64,000 nt of DNA from Pagrus major (GCF_040436345.1 NC_133223.1:27808910-27872909); one strand, 5' to 3'; shown: positions 13,272 through 27,260, counted from the first letter of the stretch. Made by a program: numbers and translations. Notes: a model not told the origin generated them from the sequence alone.

Positions 13272-13907
13272 TATCCTTTAATACCATGTAAAGTGTTGTT
13301 GTAACCTTGTCTTATGCTCTGATATTGAAGAGCTTAACTTTAGACTTAACTGTGATCGTCAGAGACTTGCTGAAATGTTCCCTTCTTACGTCACTTCTGG
13401 TCACCAACCAAGGGAGGGTCTGGTGGTTTGGCTCCAGGACCAAGACATGAAAGACAACCCTGCCGCCGAGCCGGCTCCATGACAGCTCAGACTGTCTAAG
13501 CAACATGAGCAAACCACGTCTCACCAGCTGACTAACACAGTCGGTCTATACTATTTAAATAATTCATCCATCTGGTGAATCCTTACTTGGGCCTGATTTG
13601 AAAAAAAAGGGGGTGCACAGTTATTCATAAAAACCTTAAGACAGATTTATAGTTACAGCTGTGTCCTCCTCCAGAAGAATTTATGAACTTTCCACTGCTT
13701 TCTTCCAGCCAAGAAACAAAACAGCTGTAGGGGTTTTATTCACATTCATCCATGAGCCATGAAAGAACCCACAACGGCTATTCACTGCTTGACAAATAGT
13801 CTTTTCCAAGTAGGACTGAATTCCTCATGGTGATGATGATAAGTTGCCACTTCCAGTCAGACAAAGCTCACACTAACACAGCACTCTCCTCTGTGGCCTG
13901 TAAATAA

Positions 13908-14010
13908 GCAGTGGTGGAGAGAACTCAAGTAGTGCAGTTCTGACGTACTTGGTCTTTACTTGAGTATTTCCAATTTATGCAACTTTTTACTTCTTCACTT
14001 ATTTAGAGGC
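13908..14010 (+). repeat. Dispersed repeat fragment (ACTCAAGTA/ACTTGAGTA type)
   Basis: It contains GAACTCAAGTAGTGCAG, TACTTGAGTATTTCC and TTTTACTTCTTCACT in an order typical of a very common teleost repeat. Related fragments lie at 17818-17910, 27150-27260 and 35585-35695. Confidence 0.45.
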
Positions 14011-17000
14011 AAATAATGTGCTTTTTACTCACATGTGATCCCTCTCACGTGATCTCTTAGGGGAAGCGGACGTAAACAAAATGGAGATCAGCGTGATGCA
14101 ACAACTTGCAGTAAGTAAAAAAACAAAAGCAGAAGGTTAAACAAGTCTGGGTGAGTGGGGAGACGTGGTCAACACAGGTTTTCTATTCTTCAGCAAAAAC
14201 TAGAGGTGAGATTTTAAGTTCCTGTTGAGAGTAGATGCCTCTCTCATTGGTTGTTGTGGTCTGGCCCACCGATGTAATAATCCAGATGTGAAATTGTAAA
14301 TATGTAAGCAGTTCAGGAGGCTTCAGACTGGATCTGTAAACCCCTCACATCACCAGATAAATGGTGCCAAACAGCGTGTTTTGAACGGCCATGACAATCA
14401 CATCAGGCACTTTTAATTGGCATGGTAAGCGATGGCTCTGAGGGCAGTCATATATCATTTGTAACTGCCATCTATGGGAAAAGAAAGCGTTAGCTGATGT
14501 GTTTCGCCTATCAGTAAGATGACATCACTTGTCTGTGCCTTCCAAAAACCATAAATCACTGTTGGAAACGTCTGTCTGATGATCTGACAGCGCTATGGTG
14601 AACATTTTGATAGGGGGGAGGGAAAAATGGTTGAAGTCAAAATATCTCCTGTCACATGTTAACCACAAACACACAGTAACAGTGTGAACAGTGTCTGTGT
14701 AATACAATACAACAATTTCTTAAAATCCATGACTCTCACCAGATGGCTAAGTGCTAACAGCTAACTATGCTCTCCGTGCTAAAAGGGAGTTTTCCCTCTC
14801 GGGACACCAAACATGTCCCACCCCATTACTTTATCCACTCGTCTGGTTTAAGCACAAAAACAACACCTTATATTGAGCTCTGATTCATTCTGCTTTGTTT
14901 TCTGCCACCTGTCTGTTGTTGGTAACTCACCATGAACTGTCCCAACATGTATGGAGACAGTAATTACATCATGGAAAAATTAATATGACAATATGTCTCA
15001 ATAGTGTTTGCCAGGAAATGAAGATTAATTGTTGCTGCCTTTGCAACCCATGAGTTGTGTAAAAAAGCCAGAGGCTGTCGTAAAGCAAACCGTTTTTTTG
15101 TCCTGTGGGTTGAGAAGCTTGCATGTGTACATGCATGTGCCTCTCGAGTGTGTGTCGGAGAGTGAAAGGCAGGGTTATTGTCTCCTGTTTTGCTGGGTTG
15201 CACTCACTGCCCGTAAGCCATTATAGAGGGACAAAGATATTGGTGTTACGGCCAACAACTCGGACAGCATTAGCCTAACAATGAAGAGGTGGAAGATAAC
15301 TGAAGATACATGTCTCATCAGCAGCCTCCTGTTAAACAGGTATTCTGTGCTAGGTCATGGAGCACATGAGCACTGTGGACAAAAGCTGTTGAGTCACCAA
15401 ATACTGACACAGGACATTTATTCACTGAATGCATTCACCCAGAGCTCATTGTAATTGAATGTTTAACACATTAAATTCTATATTTGATGTGTTTAATCGC
15501 CCGTCTATCACTGTATAACCAGTAACTGTGTATATAGTCAGTGGTGTGTCACTGTAGCTCTTGCACATGCCTGGCGTGTAGCGTTCTGCATTCTTCTTAT
15601 AAAAGGTCAATATTTGGTTTATGAAGGAGGAGGAGGGGTTGAACTGGTTCCACTGGATAAAGAAGAATAAAAGTTTCCAGGTCATTGAATGCATCTCGGT
15701 CTTTGTGAAGCGGCCCTTTTACCTCCGTGCCCTCTGACTGCTGCCTTATGGGATTTATTTGCCGTGCTCTGTCAATATTACAATCATTGTTCAACATAAT
15801 GTACTTGACCACAGGCACACAGAATATTTTTCAGCTTGTGGAAAGCACAAACATTTCTTCGTGACCTGTCAGATTGATGTGGCTTGTGCACTCAGTTCAC
15901 CGGCCCCACCTAGTATCATCATCCTTAGCTGCATGCAATGCTTTGATTGTGTTCCTCAGGGTGAATTACACATTTTCATTTCCTCAGTTCTTCTCATCCT
16001 GAATAGCATGCATGCCAAGCACTTTTCAAACACTGACACCCATCCCACCCTGTTAAATCTAACCAACTTGTTTTTGATTATAATGGCGAGGGAAGTTCAG
16101 CTGTTTTTCCTGTCACCTGACACATCAGGTATGCCTTTTCTTTACTGTACATAACTGCTGAAGTAATAGAGACGCCCATGTTGTTCAAAGAACCTGATAT
16201 GACTTGTTTCATAGGCAAAGGGTACGGTTATATCGTGCCAACTCTTTACAAGGTTCAACTGGAGATTCTTAGGCCACAGTGCAAGAAAATAAAAAAAAAC
16301 TGTTATTGTTTACCAGTGTTTTAAACACACTTGTGGCACACAGGTCAGTCAGAGCATCTCAAGATTCAGACGATCTTATGTCAAAGACAGTGAACATTGG
16401 AAGCTAAATTGAAGGTCCGGCAATAAAAGGTTTCTCCAGGACAGCATTTTTACCATGACAACACACACAAACACACACACAAAGTGAAGTGAAAACATCA
16501 TGCACCATTTCTTAAGAGAAGAAGGACACTCTGACCCCCAATAAGACACAATGTGAAATAGTTGCTGCAGAAAATAGAGCTTAAAAATGTCAGCTTCACA
16601 TTACCTGCTGAGCTCACATTGCTTTTTTTTGCTATCAACACAGTTCTGATCTGAATTGTATCCCAGCCTCTGCAGACTACTTACGACTTCCGACTGAAGA
16701 GTTTTTTAAGGTGACCAGTAACACGACTCCAAATGGACGCTAATGTTATGTCGCTAACGTTCACCAAAGCAATGTTGTGGTTACAGCTTTTTCTACTGCC
16801 CCCTAGTGGCCAGAAAGTCCACGAATGCAGCTTTAAGCGAACTTAAATATGTCAACATTCAATTCACATGTATATAAACTAAATTTGATTACATTTAATT
16901 CACAACAACATCACAACTTTAAGAAAGAAACATTTAAAATTTAATGCTTCAAATTGCCTATTGGCCCACGTAAGCTTTGCCCGAGGGTCACCTGAACTGG

Positions 17001-17742
17001 TCACATTGCGAACAAACCCATAAAAGGGTGCTTTCAGGGGCCTTGCAGCCAAAAATCTCAAGGGGAGCTTACATGTTGGCAAAAGAGTCACTTTGTCAGT
17101 GAAACCCAGATAGCTTGAGCCTTTCTCAGCCACTTAAACACACAGACTTCCTCCTGTTTCGGGCAAACAACACACCACCAGTGTGTGGGCTGGCACAACA
17201 TTTCCACGGCTCCTTCCTGCTGTGTGAGAGAACAGGCGTGTTATTTAAGGCTTTACTTGAACGGTCGAAAATAACCCTAAATGGCACAGCGGTTGACCTT
17301 GATTAAGACTCGGTTTTGGGATATATGCTGTGGTCTATGTTGTTGTGACTCATACTGAGTGTAATATAAACCAGGAAATCCAACCCAAAGCCTCTGGCCC
17401 CTTGACACGCCCTCTATTGAATGAAAAAGAGTTTGGATGCTAAAATAAGACCCCATCGTATGTCATCGTATGTATAAAAACAGATCCTCTTTCCACACAG
17501 TTTTGGCTTTCGTTCTCACAAAGCTTGCATGAGAAGAAAGAACTTTACAGCCGGACAGAAAAAGCCTTCTGGACTGTACGTGCACCTTTAACTGGTAAAA
17601 CAGGAAAAGACGATCTGGTTAGAAGCAGGATTGAGGCAAAAGAAAGACAAGCACTGAACTGAGAGGGCACAAGAAAATAGTCCCAAACAGAAACTGCACA
17701 TAGTTTTCAGAAACAAAACGAGATGCTGACCCACTAGGAATG

Positions 17743-17822
17743 TGCCTTTGACATCCACAGTGAGTCAGATTCCTTCTATGTGTCAACATGCTCGGTCAAT
17801 AAAGTTAATTCTGATTCCAGTG
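17743..17822 (+). mobile_element. LINE 3' tail
   Basis: The stretch ends in GTCAATAAAGTTAATTCTGATTC, a poly(A)-signal plus ATTCTG-repeat tail typical of fish Rex1/L2-type LINEs. No reverse-transcriptase frame remains next to it. Confidence 0.45.
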
Positions 17823-17910
17823 GTGGAAGAAGTATTCAGATCCTCCTACTGCTGCACTTATTCAAAACTGTACATAAGTAAACGTATGTACTTATTATCA
17901 AAAGTAAAGT
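17818..17910 (+). repeat. Dispersed repeat fragment (GTGGTGGAAGAAGTATTCAG type)
   Basis: The opening GTGGTGGAAGAAGTATTCAG followed by ATCCTCCTACTGC and CATAAGTAAACGTA is a very common interspersed sequence in teleosts. It directly follows the LINE tail, suggesting a nested or adjacent insertion. Confidence 0.5.
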
Positions 17911-18689
17911 CATTCTGCAGAAAATGTTTCCTCTCAGTGATATTTTTAGAATTATTGTGTTTGTTCATTTTATTGCTGTAGATGTTTAAGACCCCTTGGA
18001 GCTGTTTACAAAGCTCCTTAGAAAATAAATACTTTGGTACCCCTTAGTGTATTCAAATCTTTAAATCATACTGTCTGTGTTTGAAACTTTTTTTAACTGA
18101 TTGTTTTTGGATCTTGCTTTCTGTTTCCATGCACAGTATTTGCAGAATTGTTTTATTTTTCTTTACTCGACATTGTAAATGAGAGCCAGCCCTCAATGAC
18201 TTGCAAGTTTAAGAAAAGGCAAATACTGTTGGGTCATTTTATCTGCAGGAAGATCATCACATGGTTCTAGTGTTGCTGTGTCCAGGACCTTTTTAATGTG
18301 AACTTGCTATTTTTTCATTTTTAATACAGTTACAGAGAACAATACTCGTGCGTATGTGAGTCAAGTCAAAGTCCATTTATTCCTATGGGAACCTTCATGA
18401 TCTCCGATGTGTTTGCTAAAGTCGTCCTTCTGTTTTTTTGTTTTGATTCAGATCGGAATACGCCTCGAGTGTGCTGAAAGAATTGAGCTTTTGCTGTGGA
18501 TTTTGGACAGACTGTACACACTCTGCACCACAGGAAGTTAGCATTAATGAATCAGCTAACTGACTGATAAATCTGTCTCTTTATGCATTCTTTCCAAGTG
18601 AAATGGCCTATTCAGCTAACTTTATAGCATGCTAACTGTGTTACATACATAACGCCACATCACCAACAGTCAACAACAGCAAGGAGATT

Positions 18690-18835
18690 AACAGGGAGAG
18701 CCATTCCCCAGACTCCCTTATAAAATCACTCAATTTTATGAGTTGCTGTGTTCAGAGAAACTTTATAAACTTTGCCTTATAAAGTTTTGCCTCTGACAAA
18801 TTCTTAATTATGTGAGCCTTTTGTAATTTTGGCTT
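18690..18835 (-). repeat. Dispersed repeat family R1, copy C (inverted)
   Basis: Its reverse complement keeps TTAAGAATTTGTCAGAG, AAGTTTATAAAGTTTCTC, TTGAGTGATTTTATAAG and GGGAGTCTGGGGA in the same order as copy A at 9826-9965. Confidence 0.6.
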
Positions 18836-21726
18836 ATGTTATAAATTAAGTTATTTTCTTTCTTTCTTTGTGTAAGAAACATGTCCCCCACTCCAGTAAA
18901 CAACATCTGGCAGGCCAGAGTTTGCTCAGTAACCCATGCCTCTCCTCCCACAGCTCATGCAGTAAAAACAGTAAAGACATTTTCTGGCATCCCTGCCCAC
19001 TTTATCCAATCACGACAGAGAACTCCATAAAGAGGCGGTCCTGCAGAGAGCAGGATCCTCCAGTTTGCTGGGGATTACCGCTCCGCCTTCATGTGGTGAA
19101 GTAGTGACGTAGGACGTTAGCTAAAACTACTCTTACAGCAGCTTTATTGGTCCTGTCTTTGTCTCGAGAGTGCTCCATGGGCATATAAAAACCGAGAAAA
19201 TTTGCTTATTTCTCATGTTAGTGGCGACGTTTGTAAAAAATATGCTTTTCCTTGCGTTGACGACTAGGGGCATATGTTCGTAATTACAGACACAAAACAA
19301 ACAAGGATGTGGAAGCGAGGCATTAAGCAGAGCCGTCCTAACACACATACGTTTACCCCAGACTGTCACAAGTCTGGGTAAGTATTATATTTCCATGTAA
19401 CAGGTTATATACATTGATATATTCGTAAGGCAGGCCAGCCATCTGGTAAAGGCAGTCTATCACTGGTTCCTGTTCGATAAAAAAAAAAGAGAAAGAGGGA
19501 TGTGAATGACTTTTTGCACAGTAGGGACATTAAAGGAAGTGCTGAGTCAGAGTTTTTACACTTCCAAGGATGCAGAGATCATTTTTCAAAATGTACTCGC
19601 CCTTGTAAACGTCCTCAAAATGTTCAGTGTAACAAAATGTGAAGCATAGTTTATGAACTATAAAGCACGTTTTTAAAGACCACTCTGACCACTGTTGCTC
19701 AGTGTCAGTTGAAAATATGAGGAACTAAAGGAGAAAGACTTGAATCAATTTTGAGAAAGTGTGTCCCTTACTGCAACACTGAATTCCTAAACTACAACTG
19801 ATGTCCTGCATTAGAAAAAAGGCAGGTAGCAATAATAATAAAGTGCTCCACTGACAAGCAGGAGTTTACTCTGGCTACTGTTTTCTCATCCAACTAAACA
19901 CACGTTGAAATAGACAGGACCTCTGAGTGGTGTGTCCACAACCTAATCTCCGGCCATCAAGCTGACAAAACCTAAAGTAAACAGAGCAGGCTGGGTAGAT
20001 GGGAGGATTGTCTGGGTGGTCCCAAAGGCAAACAGGCTGATTTGTGTGCCGGATTGTCTTTCTAAAGTCACTGTAGATTGAAGTGCTCAAATAGTAGGGA
20101 AGGCTTAAACAACACCTTTACTGTGTGAGCTTTTCTAACACGGACAACATGCACCTGCTCTGCTGAAGTATCTTTAAATACGCAACAGCTCCACAAACAC
20201 AATGAGAACGTCTCATTTGACTGTCAAAAACAAACAGTAGCACATTTTTGAAAACACTAATTTCTAAACGAGGGTTAGAAATATCAATTAAATCTTGACG
20301 GTACTGATCCACAGCTAACATCATCCACAAACAGCCAAAGATATTTAACATATCTTCACTTTCAAACATGCATATAATCAAAATACATCTACCGTTTTGT
20401 AAACAGCAGCTGTCACCCACTGCAGTTGTTTGCAATGCTAATTAAGAAGTTACACTCATTCCCGTGATTGACTGCTTGATGTCACTCAAAGTCAGAGTGC
20501 CAGATCAAGTGTCTTTAGATTAGAAGATGTACCCACGAACATGATTCTCTCTTGGGCAGAAGACTATAACAAAATATTACAGAATAAGAGAATATGAGTA
20601 TAACAAAAGGACATGTCCTTTAAAGTAGTGGTAGAAGTATCAGAGAAACACACGAGTAAATAAATGCTGAAACTATTAACTTTTCTTTCACAGTCTCCAC
20701 TAATGCCTGACTGGTATATGTGTCTCTATAGCTGGTTAGTTGGTCACTATGTTCTCCAGCTAATCAGTAATTTTGTCTGTCTGCTGCTTGGTGTTAGAAA
20801 GTTAGTGTACAGTGAGTCTTCCCCGGATAGTCTTTGCTAAACGGTCCAAAGTTGTTGACTGCTAATAGATTTTAGACTTTTTTTAAGTAATTGAAAATCA
20901 TAAGAAAGAATTTCAGATAGCAAGTTGTGTAATGGGTGTTCATTAATCTTGGGATGTGGAAAGTAAACTCTTTGGATCCACACTGCACACATTTTCAGAA
21001 AGACCAGTGAATAAAAAACAAATATTTAAGATTGCATTGAGTAATAACATGTCAGGACTCAAGAAAACAAAGTCTGCAGGGAGGACCAATGACAGGAAAC
21101 TGCCGGTTCGTATGGTGATATAACTCTGGATGTTGCAATCGCTCGATACTCAATGAAATATATTAGGATTAATTCATATAATGTCCTGTCTGTTGGATCT
21201 GAACTGGGCATGAGTTATAAATTAAGCAATCGTGACGAGGAACGCCTGGAAACATTAACTGGGTGTTAGAGAGAACAAAGAGGGGCCCTGCCTTCTACTG
21301 TGCCTAAATTCATCTCCGTAGAGTTATGTCTTCATAGAGGAAAAAAGACACCATCACACCCTCAGATTTATTAATTAAGAAAGTATTTCTTAAGTTTAAC
21401 CACTTTTTTTATTCAGCCTTTGTTTTACCAGGAATGTTGGCCAAGACATCGGCATAAAAAGTTTCACATAAAGGGACAATCAACAAGGTTAAAACAAACA
21501 ACCTAACAATGTACCTAAAAGAAAAGAAAAAGAAAAACTTCAAAAGCACTTTCACCAAAGAAAACACAAAATGTACAATTGTGCCATCCTACAGTCGTAC
21601 CAAGAGGACCAACCAACTGTTCTCAAACAAGCTGCAATGTGCGAAAAAAAATAATCAGAGACGAATCGCAATGTGGCGCGATACATTGAATCTACTTTCA
21701 AAGAAGATGAATTTGAATGAATATGT

Positions 21727-21799
21727 AAAAAATCTCCATAATGAATGTCACTTGAAGTTATTCAATAACTTCAAGTGACATTCATTATGGAGATTTTTT
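21727..21799. repeat. Perfect palindrome: 36-bp arms with a 1-nt spacer
   Basis: The left arm 21727-21762 and right arm 21764-21799 are exact reverse complements over all 36 bases, separated by a single C at 21763. The outermost pairing is AAAAAA with TTTTTT, and pairing stops exactly outside both ends. The arms are not simple sequence. It could be a fold-back relic of a transposon, a cruciform-prone site, or an assembly or amplification artefact. A long-hairpin RNA is possible if the region is transcribed, but the 1-nt loop is unlike a microRNA precursor. Confidence 0.95.
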
Positions 21800-23519
21800 G
21801 AATAATTCAAAAAAGGAACATTTAAAAGAAAGACCCCAAGCTCGATTATCTGTGCTGGTTTATTTCACAGAGGAGGTTTACCTGCTTTCTTGTTCATCTC
21901 ATTTTACAGCTGCTGTGTGTTTTGTTACTTAGAGAACACGGAGTGGCTGAAAGACAAGGACTGACTTTTGACCTCTGCCCAGTCTTCCAGGCTACAATGT
22001 GCTGATTAGAGCAGCCTGTGCTCCAACAGATGGATGAAGTCAACAGTCTTTAAATGGACATGGGCAGGGCTATATCAGGAAACATTTCCTTTTGGTTGGT
22101 GCTGTCATTGACACTGGTGTTCAGAGCCATCTCTATGGAGTGCTGTAGGGATGATGTATTTTTGTAGGCCACCCTGGAAGTTAGCATCGCCCTGTTTCCT
22201 CGACAAGGAACATGGGATTTTAGAAAGTTTATGAAACTTACATGTTTTGTTCAGCGAGATAATCTTCACAGATGAACAGCGCTTTTCTGATTTTCGAAGC
22301 GTAAATTAAGGTGCAAGAAGTAAAAAGCTAATGTAAGGCTGTAATCAGACTACATCACGGTCACATGACATAAACGTCACTACCACCAAGTGTCTTACTA
22401 CACAATTACTATACATGTTCTTTAAATTGATAAATGAGTTGCAGGACTACAAACTTCACCACTCTATACACACAAGATCAAAATAATGATATTCCTCATA
22501 GAGCGAGAGCAGTGTTTTTCTATTTAATGATCACCCTACAACACTGTTCCAACAAGTGCTTAGACATGTAGCACCGGGTTTTCTTTATTGTTTGGTTGGT
22601 TACTTTCCGTTCTGGGGATGCCGATCATGTTGAGATACTTCCGATGCAGTGTGAAACTTAACTGGTAGAAACCTGGTTGGTGTCAGGCTCAAAGAAACAC
22701 AGTCCATCTTACAAAGGCTCAATACGTTATAATTAAACATTGTGAAAAAACAATCACAAGTCAGAGGAGATTGATGCGAGCAACACTCCATCATTCTGAT
22801 ATTTCAGAAGGTGGTTTGCTGTGTTGCCAGGAGTTGGATAAGATGATTGATGTTCTGTGTTATTATTTCTGTGTTCAGAGGAGACTGAAACCCCCTGTTG
22901 CTGAGTATTTAGTAAAAAATGTGATTAGGCTTCTACTTTTCAATGAGTAACTGATTAGGTTATTCTTTAAAATGAAGTTAGTTGTTCCCAATTTAATTTT
23001 CCGAAGAAATACGCAACAGTGCTTCAATGTTTTAATCGTTTTTTTCATTGAAGGTGGTTTTACAAACATGATTTTATCATTGTGTCTATTGAGTCTTTGT
23101 TTCTATGTTTATTACTGCTATATTGCCATTTATTGATGATTACTTCAAATATTTGTTTTTAATCCTTTTACTGTATATTGTCTGTAAATGTTTAAAGGGG
23201 CACTTCAACAGTTTAATCTCCCATAAAGTTAGGGAACTCAAAAGAGACAGAAGGAAAAAAAAGATCAGAGCGATATCCTGACCTGTCCCTATGGGTCAAG
23301 AAACTTTAGATCCTACATTTCCCATGATGCAACTCAATAGCATCTTTTCCTTGGAGACTCCACACCTCTAGTTTATTATGTAGACTTTCTGTTATCTAAG
23401 ATGTATTCTGTTTTATCTATATTTTACTGATTGTAGTTGGTTATATTCTTTTTCATTTTATTAACATTTGTGTTTTTGCATTTTGTTTTTAATTGCTTTC
23501 TTTATATCCCATCATTTGT

Positions 23520-23605
23520 TTTCAATCACTTGTGAAGCACTTTAAATTGCATTTTGATTTGTTTGAAAGGGGCTTAAAAAAAATAAAGTTTGATTGATTA
23601 TGATC
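23520..23605 (+). mobile_element. LINE-like 3' tail
   Basis: The sequence GTGAAGCACTTTAAATTGC ... AAATAAAGTTTGATTGATTA has the form of the 3' end of teleost non-LTR elements (AAAGCACTTT block, AATAAA, then a GATT repeat). No coding part is visible upstream. Confidence 0.4.
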
Positions 23606-26062
23606 ATCAGAGTTATTTTTTTAGCTGCAGCTCCTCCAGAGCCTCAGGAAACATGATACAAGTGTTTTCCCAAGCTATAAAAACAGCATACTCCTCATTA
23701 AATGACTGAACTTTATGACTGATGGAGTGCCTTTTTCAGCAGAACACTTACATCTATTTTCTCAGTTTTATTCCTGTATGTCACGGAGAAGGTCTGCAGT
23801 GAGCAGACAGATCTAGACTACTGCTGCCCTCCACTGGACAAATAAGAGGACGCCCCCTTTGCTTTTACTGCTATTTAATACATTTTGATTCTTTTTCTTC
23901 ACCTTAATTACAACTTATCAACTTTCACGATTGACTTGACCTTTCAATGATATTTGAACAAACTGAAAATGTCAGTTCATCTGGTTAAAAACTTGAATTG
24001 CTACCAGTCAGCCCCACTGATTAAATGTTAAAAAGGCTTGACAAACTGAATCATGAGTCACTATATCTGAAGCAACAGAAGGAAAAAAATGTCTAATGTT
24101 TGTTGTTCTGCTTTTTTAAGTCTGTCACAACCCAAAAAGAACGGCGTTCAGTCGTCGAAAAACATCCTGAAGAAAAAAAAAAAAAAGGACAGTGTGGTTA
24201 TGACCAAAATGAAACTCAGTAGGGTCATATGAGAAATACCACAACGTTCACATCAATGCTTTGTGATTGTGCCTTTAAGTGCATGGAATGAATTGACACC
24301 CCTGAACATTTTGCACTTCCTTTCACTTGTGTGTGTAAAATGAAATATTTAAGATGGTTCATTCATACAGTATGTGTTGGATGTGTTGGATGTGACATCG
24401 TATAAAGCAGCTAATGGAGCCTCTAAGAAGATCCATAAGAAATATGTTGCCACATGAAAATATGCTTGTGAGAAAACCAAAGTCAGCATTTGTTAGCCAT
24501 CAAACTGTTCAGTGAATGGATATACTTACATTTTCATTAAGTACAAACACCAAGTATAAGCAACCAAAAGATGTTCTGATCAATTTATGATTATTTAAAA
24601 TCAAGAATTAACATTCTCAATGGAGTGTGAAGAAACAACAGTGATCTAAAAGATGTCTTTCTGTTGTGTTACAGAGATGTCTGCTGATGTTATCATGCTA
24701 ACAAGCTGGCCCCGACCAGTCCTGTCTCAAAATACTGCTTTGTACCAGCAAGAGGCAATAGTCTGATAGCCTGTCAGCAGATATATGCCAGCTGTTAGCA
24801 CAATAAATGAACAAAATAAACTCACAAAATGTAAAGAAATGAAGTACTCTACTTCTATTTTCCTAACTTAACAGACAAGGGGTTTTTTTAATGTTTTTTG
24901 GAGCTACCCTCGAATTCTGGCCATATTTTACAAATTACACCTTTAAAGATAAAGACATTGCCATCATTATAACTGTAAACAAAGATCATGAAATACATTT
25001 TGAAGAGAGTCAACACATTAAAAAGTAATATTTGTGTAATGTGCCAAACATGCAGTTATAGTTACAGTGGTTTTATAATTTAAAATACAGTGAGTTCATC
25101 ATTAATGGGGAAGGTAAGCAAACAAAGTTATATTTTATTATATTTCATTACAAGTTACAGCAACAAACAACAGGTGTAGAAGAATGTCATGAATAAAATA
25201 TAACTGAACGTAACAATAACAACAGAAAAAAGAGAAAACATCAAGACAGTGATAAACCTCAAGAAACACAAACCACAAGCACTGACTCACCCTGCAACCT
25301 GTCAGGAGCTTGAAAAATTTAAGTTTATTTTATTTTATTAAAAAGCGAGGGTCTGAGGATTGACCCTTGTTGAGCTCCAGATACACCTTCAGTTCTGACA
25401 AATTTTAAACCAAAAATGAGAAGATTGAAATACTTGTACTGGAAATAAAATGACAAACTGAGAGATTGTGGCTTGATAAACCAACAGAATAACACAGACA
25501 GCGCTTCAGTGGAAACTTCTTTTTTAATCTCTCTGACATTAAGCTTTGCTCAGATAAGGCCTGTTTCGGTGGAACGGTTGAACCTGAAAAACATTGTGCT
25601 CTTTAGAAACATATTTTTTATGGTTGTTTATACAGTTTTTTTCCACCAGTATTTTGCAAAGGAAAAACAGGTTTGAGAAATTGGTGTACCTGTGTTGTAT
25701 TTTTCATTGGCAGATGTTTATTTCATAGCTGGGCATGTTAGCAGATGTTAGAAGAGAGCAAAAATTAAACAAACTAAAATGATATCATTTACTGTTACAA
25801 TATCATCTTTTTACTCTGCAGGATCAACTGCCTGTCACAGTCAACACAAGATCAAGGGTAAAGGTTTAGAAAAAAGTCTTATTCATGTAGATTGCTTCAG
25901 ACAGATTGTATCTGTGGTCTGGATACTTCCCTTGAAGATGAACAGTTTGCTCACATGGCACACACATTACACAATAACGTCTGAGTAAAGACAACGCACT
26001 CTGCTTATCAACGCTGTCAATACGTTTTTTTTTGTTAACCCGTGTGCCTCGAGAAAGGAGGG

Positions 26063-26137
26063 ATGAAGCGGCACCTTTTGATCGTTACCTTTTTAAAGTG
26101 CTTGGTTCTGACCAATCAAGAAGGAGGAGGAAACAAG
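26063..26137 (+). CDS. Candidate first coding exon of the chemokine receptor
   Basis: The downstream receptor exon has no in-frame ATG before its first membrane segment, so the start must lie upstream. This stretch begins with ATG in a GGGATGA context, is open for 25 codons, and ends at AAACAAG followed by GTAAAC, a plausible donor. It leaves phase 0, which matches the acceptor at 27561-27562. The encoded N-terminus is rather hydrophobic (HLLIVTFLKCLVL), which is not typical of CXCR1/2 receptors, so a different or additional short exon is quite possible. cDNA is needed to settle this. Confidence 0.3.
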
Positions 26138-27149
26138 GTAAACTGTAAAAATCCTGAATTTATATTATTTTCAAGTTGCAATTGAGGTATTGAATTCATA
26201 AAAAGTTTAAATTTTGTGGACCTATGCATGATTGGCCAAGAAATAGCAAGAAATTGTATGTTGTCAAATTCGTCAACCAGAAATAATGTTTTTGTGATGT
26301 CAGTATGCTGCAGTCAACAGTCAATAGTTTTACATTGTGGGAAGTATACTTCTATACACATAAGAAAATACCACTCTCATATCGATTTATTTGAATGATG
26401 GTTGAGAAGTGGGCTGTTTTGGTGACATGCAACTTGACCTGACAGAATATAGCTGACTTGAACTCATGACGGGACTTGAGACATGATCATATGACGTATC
26501 TGTGTTCATTTTTTTTTCACTTTTACAATAATTCTGACAGCACATGAACGCACATTAACTATACTATACTATAAATTGATGAACTTACAAGTTGTAAAGT
26601 TAGAGTTCGAATAGTTTGCAACTAAAGTCGGCCTGTAAAGACGGGCTAGTGAGTAAATGAGTCTCCGATGATGTTTAATGTCCCCGATGAATTAAACTGT
26701 GGGACATTTAATGATGTCTTTTATGTCGTAAAAGAAAATGTGTAAATATCCTCAGTCTGTGGTAACCACAGACCTTATTTCAACCATTTAACTGAAAACC
26801 CACTCAAAGAAACCCATAGATTTTGAGACGAGGGAACTGAAACTGATTTCTAGGTTTTAGGAATCATTACAATGTAGTAGCTACAGCTGACTTGATGTTT
26901 AGCTTTGTAGTGCTGGTAGGACATTTTTGAGCCAGACATTGTACTTTTTACTCTGCATTTAGATGATAACTTCAGTTACTAGTTACTTTGCTGATTGAAC
27001 GCATCATCAGAGCCAAAGTATAGCACGTTTTAAATGTATTTTATCGGCAGTTGAATAAAAAAAATGCCAAAAATTGTGAAGAAAATCAGGTACTGATATA
27101 ATCAGCCAGGCCAATAATCAGTCAACCCATATTACACAATATATACTTT

Positions 27150-27260
27150 ACGTTCATTTAAATATATGTATAATTTACTTTTACTTGTTATTTTTATACT
27201 CAAGTACATTTCATTTTTTAATTTAACTTTTACTAAAGTGCTATTCATGCAAGTGTAGTA
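27150..27260. repeat. Dispersed repeat fragment in receptor intron
   Basis: It contains TTTTACTTGTTATT, ACTCAAGTACATTTC and TTTTACTAAAGTG, the same ACTCAAGTA-type family as at 13908-14010. It lies in the intron before the main receptor exon. Confidence 0.4.

Larger units (their letters stand above)
1..26062. other. Gene-poor, repeat-rich region
   Basis: No coding exon of a recognisable protein was found on either strand over about 26 kb. Open frames are all short (at most 131 codons), have no recognisable motif and no consistent splice context. The sequence is AT-rich and contains the dispersed repeats, minisatellite, LINE fragments and palindrome listed separately. Stretches such as 8140-9100, 10700-11900 and 19400-21400 show nothing I can name. 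It may be intergenic or part of a long intron of a gene lying outside the window; the sequence does not decide between these. A short diverged exon could have been missed. Confidence 0.6.

Noticed and set aside
15759..16154. 131-codon open frame on the plus strand
   Set aside because: It has no recognisable domain, irregular composition, no splice or promoter context, and sits in repeat-rich non-coding DNA.
26600..26670. GTTCGAATA resembling a tRNA B box
   Set aside because: No matching A box at the right distance and no cloverleaf could be drawn.
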